The position numbers were made by a program, and so were the translations under genes. The notes beneath the pieces are model-generated. The model worked only from the letters and a program-made list of their open reading frames with translations, made no database searches and was not told the DNA's origin. Shown here in pieces: positions 35,501-45,100 of a DNA stretch of 50,776 bases (the stretch's first letter is position 1; each line of letters opens with the position of its first letter). The stretch comes from an uncultured Bacteroidota bacterium (GTDB lineage: Bacteria > Bacteroidota > Bacteroidia > Chitinophagales > Chitinophagaceae): positions 1-50,776 of the forward strand of contig CAIKOJ010000032.1 in the NCBI GenBank assembly GCA_903829015.1, written 5' to 3'.

Positions 35501-36234
35501 GTAAATGTGAATTTATTAGTTAGGTCGTCATTTAGTGAGTAACCATACTGCTCCAGTAATTTATTCTTTTGCACGTCCCAGTTTTGCATGGAATTGAAAA
35601 ACTGCGCACCATGCGTCTTTAATACTTGTAGGAATAAGGCTGCTTTGTGCACGCAAAGTGGATGGCTCTTTTCGCTGCAGTTGCATGAGGTATCAAAATA
35701 CCTTTCGTCATTCTGCTTTACGGTTACTTTAAACACCCCATTGTCGTCGGGCACATCTGCTTCTATACGATCGTTCTTATTTGAAGTGATCTGCACCCTA
35801 CCGCCATTGGCAATGCGCTCTGCAATTTCAAGCGACTCGGGTGAGGTAAAGATCTGAAGCATCTGCTTGTTGATCTGCCGCATCCGCACTACGGTGTGCT
35901 TTTGATCGTACGTGATATTAGTATTCTCAAAAAAGCCGCTTTGTAAAATATCATTCAGCTGAAAAAGAGCGGCTACTTCGTGCCTGCATATCTCACCCAG
36001 ATTGTACGGACACTGACACCTTACCGCCAGTTCCTTGGGCTGCAGGTATTTATTAATAGTAACAGTATAGTAATTCTGATACAGATCATTTCTTACCCGG
36101 AAACGTACTTGTTCCAGCAGATGATCTACATCAAGCATCTGAACACCTGATGTGTAGAATATTTTTTTACCACGCTTGATAACCTCTTCGGTGCCATGGT
36201 TGTAAACATAACGCAATATTGGGGGTAATGACAT
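32506..36234 (-). CDS. SWIM-domain SNF2-family DNA helicase/ATPase
   Basis: The 1242-residue protein has two zinc-type motifs in its N-terminal part. A SWIM-like CQCPYNLGEICRH lies near residues 74-87 and a second CNCSEKSHPLCVH near 184-196. A long middle region (~210-770) has no motif I recognise. The SNF2 ATPase core follows: Walker A LADDMGLGKT (~805), Walker B-type VVLDESQSIKN (~900), LALSGTPVQNN, then the C-terminal helicase lobe with ISLKAGGIGLNLTAADYVYI and QQAIDRTHRIGQ (~1180). Such proteins remodel DNA-bound complexes, as RapA and other SNF2 relatives do; the target here is unknown. A -7 element lies upstream at 36266-36273. The middle part has no frameshift. Confidence 0.94.
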   Translation of the reverse strand: MSLPPILRYVYNHGTEEVIKRGKKIFYTSGVQMLDVDHLLEQVRFRVRNDLYQNYYTVTINKYLQPKELAVRCQCPYNLGEICRHEVAALFQLNDILQSGFFENTNITYDQKHTVVRMRQINKQMLQIFTSPESLEIAERIANGGRVQITSNKNDRIEADVPDDNGVFKVTVKQNDERYFDTSCNCSEKSHPLCVHKAALFLQVLKTHGAQFFNSMQNWDVQKNKLLEQYGYSLNDDLTNKFTFTYENNKPFLRVLDTSIKKLESKQPAKVVEAEVAVAVVEEKRLGIVLDTNAAAFPFVEVLLIAGKASEDERKLIDGIEKLEFNQYINPTRYRQGERDLLPFVRKFHKDELLKFLKKNLPFGDFLHDYESIIKDVPAEEVKEQIWEYLLPKYLKLLDRYSAYPFTYIRKSGKLLSLAGIQEVEFSEQPAHPQLIVKKESKGFSVTLEWIIDNTNVAYSDVKIINSALLSYDNKVLCLGSIAELQIADQFQPNGKISIVKSEWPAFLEQKVMDWSAKVHVHFSEELTEHIAKEKPGYRLYLNEREQMLVMQPAFVYSSVEIRPDFFGDVIQPHNGIVKIIQRSEAQEEEFMELLQTLHTDIQLNKKEKYFYLPGTSVLANNWFYRFTDLMKEWNVDLMGFEGLKNLRVNVHKPETLVHVSSGIDWFDASIELKFGEQVVSIIEVKKALAQRQSFVKLGDGSIGLLPEEWLQKYSLLLKMGETKGNKVRLKKYHFSILDELLADIDEDSIQQELEIKKEKLENILSNDYSKIPAPDHLTATLRPYQLAGFQWLLFLNEAGWGGILADDMGLGKTVQTLAFFQYFKNLNPEVKFMVVCPTTLMYNWENEIKKFTPELTHVIHHGPKRRSDPGTYPEEIIITTYGTMRSDIKAFKEIDFDYVVLDESQSIKNPQSQVAKSSLLLKSKNRLALSGTPVQNNTFDLYAQMNFLNPGMLGSREFFMSEFATPIDKFREDEVKLQLRKLTHPFLLRRTKEQVAKDLPEKTETILYCEMGPEQRKIYDSYRNIYRSQILGMIEERGIERSQLHILQGLTKLRQICDSPAIMNEEERFHNYSVKLDELSREITENVGDHKVLVFSQFLGMLALIRKKLEEDGISHVYFDGSSSSKEREEAIQEFQNNHECRVFLISLKAGGIGLNLTAADYVYIVDPWWNPAVEQQAIDRTHRIGQTKNIFAYRLICKDTLEEKMLQLQEHKRALAADLVSDDTAMMKRLTKDDIAFLFS

Positions 36235-36455
36235 TTATCAGCTGCAGTTCAAAAAAGACAATCGTCAAAGGTACCGAAAAAACAGACTTGTTTGAACCTA
36301 AAGAGTATAAAAATATATTAACTGAAAGCAAAAACTCCATACTGGAAAAATCATTTTCTATCTTTATAAGCCAGATCGAAAAGAAAAACAATCTTGTATT
36401 GAAGGGTGCTTTACCTGGCAAACACCAAATCAACATATTAGTTCGAATTACATGA
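36228..36455 (+). CDS. possible small lipoprotein-like ORF
   Basis: A 75-residue frame opens at 36228, overlapping the start of the helicase gene on the other strand by seven bases. It reads MTFISCSSKK, then a charged helical body and a strand-like end. The Cys at residue 6 follows a signal that is too short for a real lipoprotein, and the helicase promoter lies inside it on the other strand. It could be the remnant of a larger gene or a chance frame. Confidence 0.25.
   Translation: MTFISCSSKKTIVKGTEKTDLFEPKEYKNILTESKNSILEKSFSIFISQIEKKNNLVLKGALPGKHQINILVRIT
36266..36273 (-). promoter_or_regulatory. -7 element for the SNF2-family gene
   Basis: TACCTTTG on the minus strand matches TANNTTTG exactly, 31 bases upstream of the start at 36234. 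Confidence 0.5.
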
Positions 36456-36521
36456 TAATGATGCATGCTTGCCAATATCGATATACAACAATGCTAAAAC
36501 CAGGCTTTTAGTATGGCGCTC

Positions 36522-37781
36522 ATGAATCATCTCTTTTCGTCGCTGGTACGGTATATTAAAAACGGGATTCTGTTTTACTGGTCGTCTTTTTTCATTCTTA
36601 TTCTTATTGAATTTTTTATTGGCGGGCTTTTTTCAAAAATCCTGACGCCTGAAAACTACTCGCTTTATGTTAATGTGCTCAATACGCTTCCTTTTTACAG
36701 TATACTTGTAAACCTTGGCATCTCTTATAGTATCAGTTATATAATTGCCCACAACCCGGCAATACAATTCAGCTTTTTAAAGCAATCGTTCAGCATTCAA
36801 GGCAGATGGTACTTGCTGCTTATCGCCCTACATTTAGGCATCTGCATCATCTTTAGTCATGCCTATTTCGATATTTTGTTTACTACTACAATTATTTCTT
36901 TTACATACGCCTACAAGTTGAACCTCACCACCTATTTCATGGCCACAGGAGCATATGTTAGGGCCGCAATATCCAACACCTTGCAGAAAATCTCCATTGC
37001 GGTTGTCATTGCTATCATCTACTATTCACGTGATCTGCAGGTTGTCGTCAACGGGCATTTCAAACCGGTTTACATTCTGTTTGAGTTGGGTATGGTAATA
37101 TTTTACTTCACCTTGTTCCCGGGTATTAACAGGCAAATTATTTCTGCGGCAAAAGTCAACTACCGCAAAAGAATTTACAGCTTCGGAAAATATGCGATGC
37201 TAAATAACGGCCTAAATGTGCTGTATTACACGCTCATTACACTCATCTTACGCACATCACAGATCGAGACACATCTGCAGATCATCATTGGTTTGAGCAT
37301 TTTGTTTTTCAGGTACACAGCAGTATCCATAGCACCTGTTTTCGCCACCATGGGACCTCAACTCACCAAAATCAGGAATAATACAGCGCTGGTGCGTAAC
37401 ATGTACAAAAAGTACCTCGCACTATCTATTGCGTTTGCCATATTGATCATGCTCGGCTGCATGTTTTGCTTCAGTTTTATTATCAACCGGTTTTATGCCG
37501 CTGCCTATCACGATCTGCCGGGCTATTTTACATTCTTTACCTACCTCATACCCTTGCTGTTCCTCAACTCTTTCCATGGCACGTTTCTATCGGCAATTGG
37601 AAAAATAAAAACGACTACTATTGCCGAGATTGTGTGTACACTTATTCTGCTTTGCTTTTTGCTATGGAATTTTTTGTCACCCATCAGCAATTATCAGATT
37701 ATCAATTACATGGTATGCATCCACCTCGTTGTTAAGTTCATTATTTTAAGTGCCGGCACACTAAAAAACATCAGCAAATAA
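36522..37781 (+). CDS. polysaccharide flippase-like membrane protein
   Basis: The 419-residue protein is hydrophobic throughout with about 11-12 membrane segments. Its start (LFSSLVRYIKNGILFYWSSF) and internal pattern (GGLFSKILTPENYSLYVNVL, GISYSISYIIA, TAVSIAPVFATMGPQL) match polysaccharide transporters of the MOP/Wzx group. These move lipid-linked sugar units across the inner membrane. The ATG at 36522 was chosen; one three codons upstream is also possible. It precedes an acyltransferase and a glycosyltransferase, which fits a role in surface-polysaccharide export. Confidence 0.8.
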   Translation: MNHLFSSLVRYIKNGILFYWSSFFILILIEFFIGGLFSKILTPENYSLYVNVLNTLPFYSILVNLGISYSISYIIAHNPAIQFSFLKQSFSIQGRWYLLLIALHLGICIIFSHAYFDILFTTTIISFTYAYKLNLTTYFMATGAYVRAAISNTLQKISIAVVIAIIYYSRDLQVVVNGHFKPVYILFELGMVIFYFTLFPGINRQIISAAKVNYRKRIYSFGKYAMLNNGLNVLYYTLITLILRTSQIETHLQIIIGLSILFFRYTAVSIAPVFATMGPQLTKIRNNTALVRNMYKKYLALSIAFAILIMLGCMFCFSFIINRFYAAAYHDLPGYFTFFTYLIPLLFLNSFHGTFLSAIGKIKTTTIAEIVCTLILLCFLLWNFLSPISNYQIINYMVCIHLVVKFIILSAGTLKNISK

Positions 37782-37783
37782 CA

Positions 37784-38854
37784 TTGGCAACACCAACAAG
37801 AGATAACAACTTCGATCTGCTGCGTCTCATTGCTGCTATACAGATAGCTGTGTACCATTGTTATGAGCACCTCCATTTCAGTTCGCCGGTTGTAAACAGT
37901 GTTTTATATGCCACACGTTTTTTCATTGGAATTCCAGTGTTGTTTACGATAAGCGGCTTCCTGATATTCTTCTCGTACGAGCGTGCTCCCAATCTGAAGA
38001 CTTATTTCAGAAACAGATTTCTGCGTATATACCCCGGGTTGTGGGTTTGTCTGTTATTTACCATTCTCTTATTGATAATGTTTGGACACCTTAATTGGTC
38101 TGGAGCTAGCACCCTACCATTCTGGAGCTGGCTGATCACACAGCTCACTTTCTTACAATTTTATACTCCTGAGCTATTCAGACATTTTGGTACAGGCACC
38201 CCCAACGGCTCTTTGTGGACGATACCAGTTGAAATAGGTTTCTATATTTTCATACCGTTGATGTTGAGATTCACCGGTAAAAAAATGGGCAGCAGAAACC
38301 TGCACCTGATCGTTTGGACCATTTTCTCCATCGCCTTTAATATCTGGTACCAGCAGTACAAATTCTCTGATTCTCCATCCAACCTGAGCAAACTGCCGGG
38401 GGTTACAGTTGCACCTTATCTGTTCTATTTTCTATTTGGCGCATTGGCAGCAAATAACTGGGAGCGTATCAAAATGTGGTATGAAGGAAAAGGGCTTGTG
38501 TGGTTAACGGTTTATGTGCTCTACAGCATTTTATTTTGCGTGCTGCTTAAGAAGTATGAAATTGGCTACTGGACAAACGCTTACCATCTGCTATCAATTC
38601 TGTTGTTATCGCAAAGTGTCATCTCGCTGGCATATACCTATAAATCGGTTGGGCAGAAACTAACCGGCGGCAACGATTACTCTCTAGGTATTTACCTGTA
38701 TCATATGCCTGTAATCAATGTGATACTGGTGTTAGGGTTAGCTGGCTCAAACCTATCGCTGTTGTACGTGACTCTGATCGTGGGTATTCTGGCTTTTTTG
38801 TCGTGGAAGTATATTGAACAACCTCCTCTTGCAAGCAGGCAAAACAGGATGTAG
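37784..38854 (+). CDS. acyltransferase 3 family membrane protein
   Basis: The 356-residue protein has about ten membrane segments and the acyltransferase-3 landmarks: NNFDLLRLIAAIQIAVYH near the start, YATRFFIGIPVLFTISGFLI, FRNRFLRIYPGLW and GTPNGSLWTIPVEIGFYI. Members transfer acyl groups (often acetyl) to sugars of surface polysaccharides. The only start available is TTG at 37784, two bases after the flippase stop, so translation is probably coupled to that gene. It ends with LASRQNRM. Confidence 0.9.
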   Translation: MATPTRDNNFDLLRLIAAIQIAVYHCYEHLHFSSPVVNSVLYATRFFIGIPVLFTISGFLIFFSYERAPNLKTYFRNRFLRIYPGLWVCLLFTILLLIMFGHLNWSGASTLPFWSWLITQLTFLQFYTPELFRHFGTGTPNGSLWTIPVEIGFYIFIPLMLRFTGKKMGSRNLHLIVWTIFSIAFNIWYQQYKFSDSPSNLSKLPGVTVAPYLFYFLFGALAANNWERIKMWYEGKGLVWLTVYVLYSILFCVLLKKYEIGYWTNAYHLLSILLLSQSVISLAYTYKSVGQKLTGGNDYSLGIYLYHMPVINVILVLGLAGSNLSLLYVTLIVGILAFLSWKYIEQPPLASRQNRM

Positions 38855-38925
38855 AAGCCCTTTTTTAGCGGCGTGGTACGATATTATTGTGTTTAATTCC
38901 TTAATATTGCCCGCTTGTATTTGAA

Positions 38926-39897
38926 ATGATCGTCCGCAACAAAAAAATTATTATAATTGGCACTCTGCCTCCCCCAATCGGAGGTGTTTCGATATACAAC
39001 AAACGGCTGTACGACTTTCTAAACAATGCCGCTGATATAGAGGTTGACTTTATAGATTACAAGCGCAACAATATTTTTAAAGTTATTGGTTCTATATTAA
39101 ATCACGAAGTTACCTACCTTAACTGCTCTAACTCGGTGTTTAAGTTTCTGTTGGCCGTCATAGCTGCGCTGTTCAACAAAAAGTTCCTCTTCACATTTCA
39201 CGGCAATCTGGAACGACATTCCGGACTGACCAACATGCTGGATATTTTCATATTGCGCATTGCTTCACTCAGCATTGTCCTGAACAGGCAGAGCTTTGAA
39301 TACGCAAAAAAATATTCGAAAAATGTTTTCCTCGGCACATCGTTCATCGCCCCATTGACCTCAGAAACGCTGAGCCCTGAAATACAATCGCTCATTCAGA
39401 ATTGCCGGAAACAATTCAAAGTTTTATGCTCATCAAATGCGCACAACGTGTCGTTCGACAAAGACGGAAAGGAAATTTACCAGGTAACTTTTCTGATAGA
39501 TATTTTCAGGCAAATCAATGACTGCTGCATCATTCTGTCTGACCCGTCGGGCATGTATTCCAGCTACCTGCAAAAACACAAGATCAGCCTGCCACCTAAC
39601 GTTTTCATTATCAAAGTAACACACAGTTATTTCGAGCTGCTGAAAGAGATAGATATTATGCTGAGGATCACAACTACCGATGGCGATTCGATCTCAGTAA
39701 GAGAAGCGCTTTACCTCAACAAGATCGTGATAGCCTCTGATGTTGTTGATCGTCCCGAAGGTGTGATCACTGTACCTATTAACGGGCAAGAAATTTTAAA
39801 GAAACTTAAGGAGGTAATTGCAGGAAATAAAACGCAGCAAATCGGCACAAGTGAAAATGCCGGAAGCCAAATACTGAAGATACTACGTTCTTTGTAA
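38926..39897 (+). CDS. glycosyltransferase, GT4-like
   Basis: The 323-residue protein has the GT-B signs of family 4. At the N-terminus is IIIIGTLPPPIGGVSIYN, the acceptor-side glycine loop; later comes KFLFTFHGNLERH. At the C-terminus is GDSISVREALYLNKIVIASD with a Glu in the position that contacts the donor sugar. It is short for the family. It has no membrane segment and probably adds a sugar to a lipid-linked unit moved by the upstream flippase. It lies 71 bases after the acyltransferase gene on the same strand. Confidence 0.82.
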   Translation: MIVRNKKIIIIGTLPPPIGGVSIYNKRLYDFLNNAADIEVDFIDYKRNNIFKVIGSILNHEVTYLNCSNSVFKFLLAVIAALFNKKFLFTFHGNLERHSGLTNMLDIFILRIASLSIVLNRQSFEYAKKYSKNVFLGTSFIAPLTSETLSPEIQSLIQNCRKQFKVLCSSNAHNVSFDKDGKEIYQVTFLIDIFRQINDCCIILSDPSGMYSSYLQKHKISLPPNVFIIKVTHSYFELLKEIDIMLRITTTDGDSISVREALYLNKIVIASDVVDRPEGVITVPINGQEILKKLKEVIAGNKTQQIGTSENAGSQILKILRSL

Positions 39898-39930
39898 TGA
39901 TTATTACACTCGCCCCACGGGCACTCCACG

Positions 39931-41127
39931 CTACTTATAAAACATGTTTACAACGTAGAATACGCCACCGGCAATCAGGCCGCTTACGGGTATGGTTAGT
40001 ATCCACGCCCACAGCAGATTGATCGTTACCCCCCAGCGCACCGCAGACAGCCGTTTGGTAGCACCTACCCCGATGATCGATCCTGTTATGGTATGGGTGG
40101 TACTTACCGGTATTTTCAGATTCTCTGTAAGGAACAATGTAATAGCACCGGCCGTTTCAGCAGCTACGCCCTCAAAAGGAGTCACCTTTGTAATACGCGT
40201 GCCCATGGTTTTGATGATCCTCCAGCCTCCGCTCATGGTACCCAGTGCAATTGCAGAATAACAGGACAGCGGCACCCAAACCGGCATTTGCTTGAAATCG
40301 TGAATAGTACCGGAACAGATCAACGCAACTGTGATGATACCCATTACTTTCTGAGCGTCATTGCCACCGTGTCCTATACTGAAAGCCGCAGAAGAAACAA
40401 GCTGAAACCTTTTCAAATAAAGAGTAGAACGCGCAGCGTTCAACGACCCAAGGAACATGGTAAACACACTCATTGAAATCAGAATCGTTGCCAGAAGTAT
40501 CCACTTAAAATTTTTGTTGTCAAAAACAACATTCAAATAATAATTGTCCATCCCCCCCTTCAGCAATTTAGGATCAAACTGCAAAACATTATTCAACACT
40601 AGTCCCACCACAACGATCACTGCAAGCGAAATGAGCTTAGGAAGCATACCTTTCCTAAAAGAATAAATAAACCAGAGTGCAATGATGTAGGCCATTATCA
40701 TGCCCACCAGTGGAGCAAGTACAATAAAACTCACTGTCTTCAAAATGGGTTCAGAATTAACAGCAGCAAAACCCGCATTAGCAATTGCGGCACCTGCAAA
40801 TCCGCCAATCAAAGTATGCGACGAACTCGACGGGATACCATACCACCATGTAAACAGGTTCCAGGAAACTGCAGCGATGAGCCCCGATAATATCACCGGC
40901 AAAGTAATCGAGACTTCCTTTACTGTCTTGGCAATAGTGTTGGCAACGCCATGGTCCTTAAAAATAAAGAAGGCCACAAAGTTGAATAACGCGGCCCACA
41001 TAACTGCCTGAAACGGAGTTAGTACTTTTGTTGAAACAATAGTTGCAATAGAATTGGCGGCGTCGTGAAATCCGTTGATGTAATCAAAAACCAAAGCCAG
41101 AACAATCACCACCCAGAGAAGCGTCAT
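39931..41127 (-). CDS. inorganic phosphate transporter, PiT family
   Basis: The 398-residue membrane protein has about ten segments. It shows the two inverted PiT signatures: GFHDAANSIATIVSTKVLTP near the start and PVSTTHTITGSIIGVGATKR near the end, with SSSHTLIGGFAGAAIANAGF in the middle. PiT proteins take up phosphate (usually as metal phosphate) with protons or sodium. It lies nine bases downstream of a DUF47 gene, the usual partner, and the two form one transcript read from 41784. Confidence 0.95.
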   Translation of the reverse strand: MTLLWVVIVLALVFDYINGFHDAANSIATIVSTKVLTPFQAVMWAALFNFVAFFIFKDHGVANTIAKTVKEVSITLPVILSGLIAAVSWNLFTWWYGIPSSSSHTLIGGFAGAAIANAGFAAVNSEPILKTVSFIVLAPLVGMIMAYIIALWFIYSFRKGMLPKLISLAVIVVVGLVLNNVLQFDPKLLKGGMDNYYLNVVFDNKNFKWILLATILISMSVFTMFLGSLNAARSTLYLKRFQLVSSAAFSIGHGGNDAQKVMGIITVALICSGTIHDFKQMPVWVPLSCYSAIALGTMSGGWRIIKTMGTRITKVTPFEGVAAETAGAITLFLTENLKIPVSTTHTITGSIIGVGATKRLSAVRWGVTINLLWAWILTIPVSGLIAGGVFYVVNMFYK

Positions 41128-41136
41128 AAAGGATAA

Positions 41137-41784
41137 TTATGAGTATTTAATAATGATGGATTCAATTACATTGGCCGCATCCTCACACTTGTCTGTTACG
41201 GTCTCCAGCATTTGGTAGATGTCCTTTTGCTTGATCAGTTCCACCGCAGTTATCTTCGATGAAAAAAGTTTCAACATAGTATGGTCAAGAAGGTCATCCG
41301 CAGCATTTTCAAGACTGTTTACCTGCATACATGCAGCGGTGATCGCTCTTAGGTCCTTCATATTCCGCAGGGCAAATACTCCTGTGTTTATGGCATCTAT
41401 CGACTTGGCGATTATCTCAGCAAAGGCGGGTAGTGTATTGTACTCATCATTGATCTGATAATTGACAACACGCTTTGCAGCACCCCATATATAGTCCGCA
41501 ATATCATCCAGAGAGGTTGCCAGATAGTGAATATCTTCCCTGTCGAGCGGGGTGATGAAATTGTGCCCCAACTCAATGAAGATCCGGTGTGTTGTTTCAT
41601 CATTCTTGTGTTCCAGGTCTTCAAGAGTCCTCAGCATCTGATCTCTTTTCGACAAATCCTGCTCTTGCAGCGCGCTTTTAAATGTATTGCCCATAAGCAC
41701 CAGCGTGGCTGACACTTCTTCAAATAAACCATAAAATACACGGTCTTTAGGCAAAAAGAATTTCAGTACAGAATCGAATGACAT
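41137..41784 (-). CDS. DUF47 family (PhoU-like) protein, PiT partner
   Basis: The 215-residue cytoplasmic protein is all helix (LRTLEDLEHKNDETTHRIFI, PLDREDIHYLATSLDDIADY, ITAVELIKQKDIYQMLETVT) and fits the DUF47/PhoU-related family. Members are encoded next to PiT phosphate transporters and are thought to tune their activity. The gene is first in the pair, and an exact -7 element lies at 41815-41822. Confidence 0.93.
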   Translation of the reverse strand: MSFDSVLKFFLPKDRVFYGLFEEVSATLVLMGNTFKSALQEQDLSKRDQMLRTLEDLEHKNDETTHRIFIELGHNFITPLDREDIHYLATSLDDIADYIWGAAKRVVNYQINDEYNTLPAFAEIIAKSIDAINTGVFALRNMKDLRAITAACMQVNSLENAADDLLDHTMLKLFSSKITAVELIKQKDIYQMLETVTDKCEDAANVIESIIIKYS

Positions 41785-41814
41785 AACAATTTATTAATGT
41801 AAAATTAACAGACG

Positions 41815-41822
41815 CAAAACTA
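41815..41822 (-). promoter_or_regulatory. -7 element for the DUF47-PiT operon
   Basis: TAGTTTTG on the minus strand matches TANNTTTG exactly, 30 bases upstream of the start at 41784. Confidence 0.5.
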
Positions 41823-42020
41823 TCCGCTAAACTTCGGCTTTAAAAACGATAACACAAACTTAATGATTTCTTAACATTGGGATTTGCTGGCACGAATATC
41901 AAATTCAAATAGACGAAATGTCGTATTTGATCGTCCTATGAGCTGAAACGAACACACGACACTTCATTATTCCTGCTAGATCTGGAGCCGGGAAGGTTGA
42001 AACTATAGAGCTGTTTCGGT

Positions 42021-42060
42021 AAAAAAATTAGGCTACCTCAGTATTTTGAGACAGCCTAAA
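42021..42060 (-). terminator. terminator after the type B T9SS gene
   Basis: TTAGGCT (42028-42034) pairs with AGCCTAA (42053-42059), with an inner CTCA/TGAG pair. On the minus strand it runs into seven T residues. It lies about 50 bases past the stop at 42110. Confidence 0.8.
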
Positions 42061-42109
42061 TATTAGGAGTAATTTAATGAATATTGCTGCGTACAGTTGG
42101 TACTAACGC

Positions 42110-45100
42110 TTAGCGGATCAGTGTCACATTACCATGGCGTGTAAATACTTTGCCTTTATCGGTTTTCGCTTCAAACTCATACACATATACACCAAACGGC
42201 TGTGGCTTGGCCTTATAATTACCATCCCAACCCTCATCTATGTTAGTTGTTTCAAAAACCTTTACACCCCATCTGTCAAAAATCCTGAAGTAGTTCAATG
42301 ATACTATTCCTCTCTTTATAACCGAAAACTTATTGTTGTAACCACTTCCGGGCGAGAACGCATTAGGTATCGCTATCAGAGAGTTTGGATCAACGTGTAT
42401 GCTTATCGAGTCATCGGTAACGCAACCCATTTCCGTCATAGCATGCACGTAATATTTTGTACTCACATCCGGATTAGCTATAGGGTCTGAAACACTTACC
42501 GTATTTAATCCCAGATTAGGGAACCACGTAAAATAAGAGCAGTTTGTTTGCGGCTGCAGGTGTACAGACTCACCGGGATATAGAATCACAGAATCGCCAA
42601 CTTCTATCATAGCCGCAGGGTGTACCTTGAAATCTACATGCAATGTATCCTTACAACCAAACTGGCTGTATGCCACCAAAGTATAGGTTTCATTCGTTAT
42701 TGCCCGAACCCATGGCGTGGCCGAATTCGCATCATCAAGATAGATACTAGGCGTCCAATGATAGGCCACACCAACAGCTCCCTGGGTGGATGTATCAACG
42801 GGAATTAATTGAATGGAATCCCCGGGACATACTTGTTCAATTGAATCCAGCCGATTGAATTTTCTCGGGTGACTGTAAACGATCATAGAATCAACACCAA
42901 TACATCCTATTAGACCACCAGTTCTCCAGGCTGGAGTAGTAACTGTCAGTATGTACTTGGTCGTGTCACCGGCAGTAAATACTACAGTACCCCTTGTTGA
43001 ATAGTCCAGCCCAATTGATGGTGCCCAGTTATAAATATAGCCACTGTACCAATCGGGTGTCACGGTGGCGCTTAGGTGCACAGTATCACCATCACAAACG
43101 TCTCTGTTGCCCGTAAAGCGGACTTGTGGATTTGGTTGTACGTCTATATGAAATGAATCGAAAAAGTCTGGGCAACCGGGATACGATACTCTCACAATGT
43201 ATTCCGCAGATGTGTCAGCGATGATATCAGGATAGGCTATGTTTGGATTTGATATACCCGCTGTAGGTGTCCACTGGTAAGTACATATAGGATTCAATGT
43301 TACGTCAAGACCGGTAACTTGCTTATGTCCACCACGACAAACTGCGGTGTCCTGAGCGAAGAAAGAAACCGTATCAAACACGATCAATACAATCGAAGTA
43401 TCGTAACGTAAACAACCGGAATCACTCACACGTACCCAGTAGGTTCCTGAAGTAGCTACCGGAAGGCTATCCGTAGTAACTCCCGTACTCCAAAAGAATG
43501 TATAAGCGGGATCCTGATGCGGAACCAGAGTAAATGGCGCACCGTTACAATTACGCACGGTTGCCGGCAAGCCAATAATAGGCACTGCATGAAAATTAAT
43601 GTCAATAGTATCTCGCCCTACGCAGGTACTTCCATTATAAATACTATCTACCGTGACATAGTAGGTACCTGTTGTAGTTACACCAATACTGTGTGCTGTA
43701 TCTCCTGTACTCCATAGGAAACTCGCACTCGGAAAGAACTGACTCAACTGAATTGTATCCCCAATACACACATTCTGGTCCGGACCCAGATTTACAGGAA
43801 TAGGAGACTTATAAATCGTAATCGTATCTGAGAAAGAACATCCGTATGGCTTTGAAATAGTAAGCGCATATGTATTGCCAAATGGCCCGGCTACCGGATA
43901 AACAGTGACCAACGTATCCGTTGTATCGATCGTTACAAAACTCAGTCCTACAAAATTACTCCAGGTATACAATCCACCCAAAGTCTGAGGATCGGGAGCA
44001 AGATTAATGATGTCCGTACATATCGTGGTGTCATTGCCCAAAGAAAATTTCTTTGCGTCCGGATTGAAATTAAACAGAGATAACCGCTCCGCACTTGTCA
44101 GCTGCCTATTGATGACAGCAATGTCATCAATAGATCCGTCAAACGCATCGGTCAAAGGTCCAAAACCGGGCAATGTAGAATGATAGTTCAAACCGAGCGC
44201 AAACACATCTGAAAACAAAGGTGCGGTTGTCTCAATGAAGAATAAACCAGATCCGTTATCAATGTAAAAGTGATAGACACCTCCGTTCTTCACCAGCACG
44301 AGATTATGCCATGCACCTAACGTAATTGGCTGGCTCGCATACAACAATCCGCTACCGCCAAACAACACTCCTACCTGATTACCCGGTGTACCCAGAGTAC
44401 CATTATTGATCACAAAACCAAAACCATCAGCCTGCGGATTACCGTTGTATAGAATGATTGCCGACTGGTTAGCTGGCACAAAAACCCAACATGAATAAGT
44501 GAAGTCCGGCGGAGTTCCGCTATTCGGAAAAAACACTGTATAATTCATCATGCTGTTCACACCATTAAACTGGTAGGCACTGTTAGCATTACCAAATCTG
44601 TCGGCTGTAAGAGTAGCGGGTGCAGTTATAATTCCGTGATCGATCAGATCACGTCCATTACCGCTATGGTCGGTAGTATCGCCGCAAAAAGGATACCAGG
44701 CAACAAGATTAGCTCTGGCAGGTAAAGGGTCTATTTCAACTCTTGAAAATGCCGAACAACCTGTTGGCAAAGTATAAGAGATCAACAGTAATCCTGCACC
44801 GGCACCGGTAACAATGCCGGTAGTAGCTCCTACTGTTGCAAGAGCCGGGTTACTACTGCTCCAGTTACCACCTGGTGTTGCATCAGAAAGTGTTGTAGTT
44901 GTGCCTGTATATGCATAGGTTGTACCTGTAATAGGCGTAGGTACCGGGTTAATGGTTACAGGAGCAATTGCAGTGCAACCGCCTGCCTCGGTATAAGAAA
45001 TATTAACCACACCGGCAGATATTCCGGACACTACTCCTAAAAAGTTAGCTGTTGCTATCAGGCTGTTACTGCTGCCCCATGAGCCACCTGAAGGTATTCC

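Larger units (their letters stand above)
41785..42109 (-). other. intergenic region between the phosphate pair and the type B T9SS gene
   Basis: This stretch carries no gene. It holds the promoter of the DUF47-PiT pair (41815-41822) and the terminator of the next minus-strand gene (42021-42060). Nothing else was recognised in the AT-rich middle. Confidence 0.6.
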
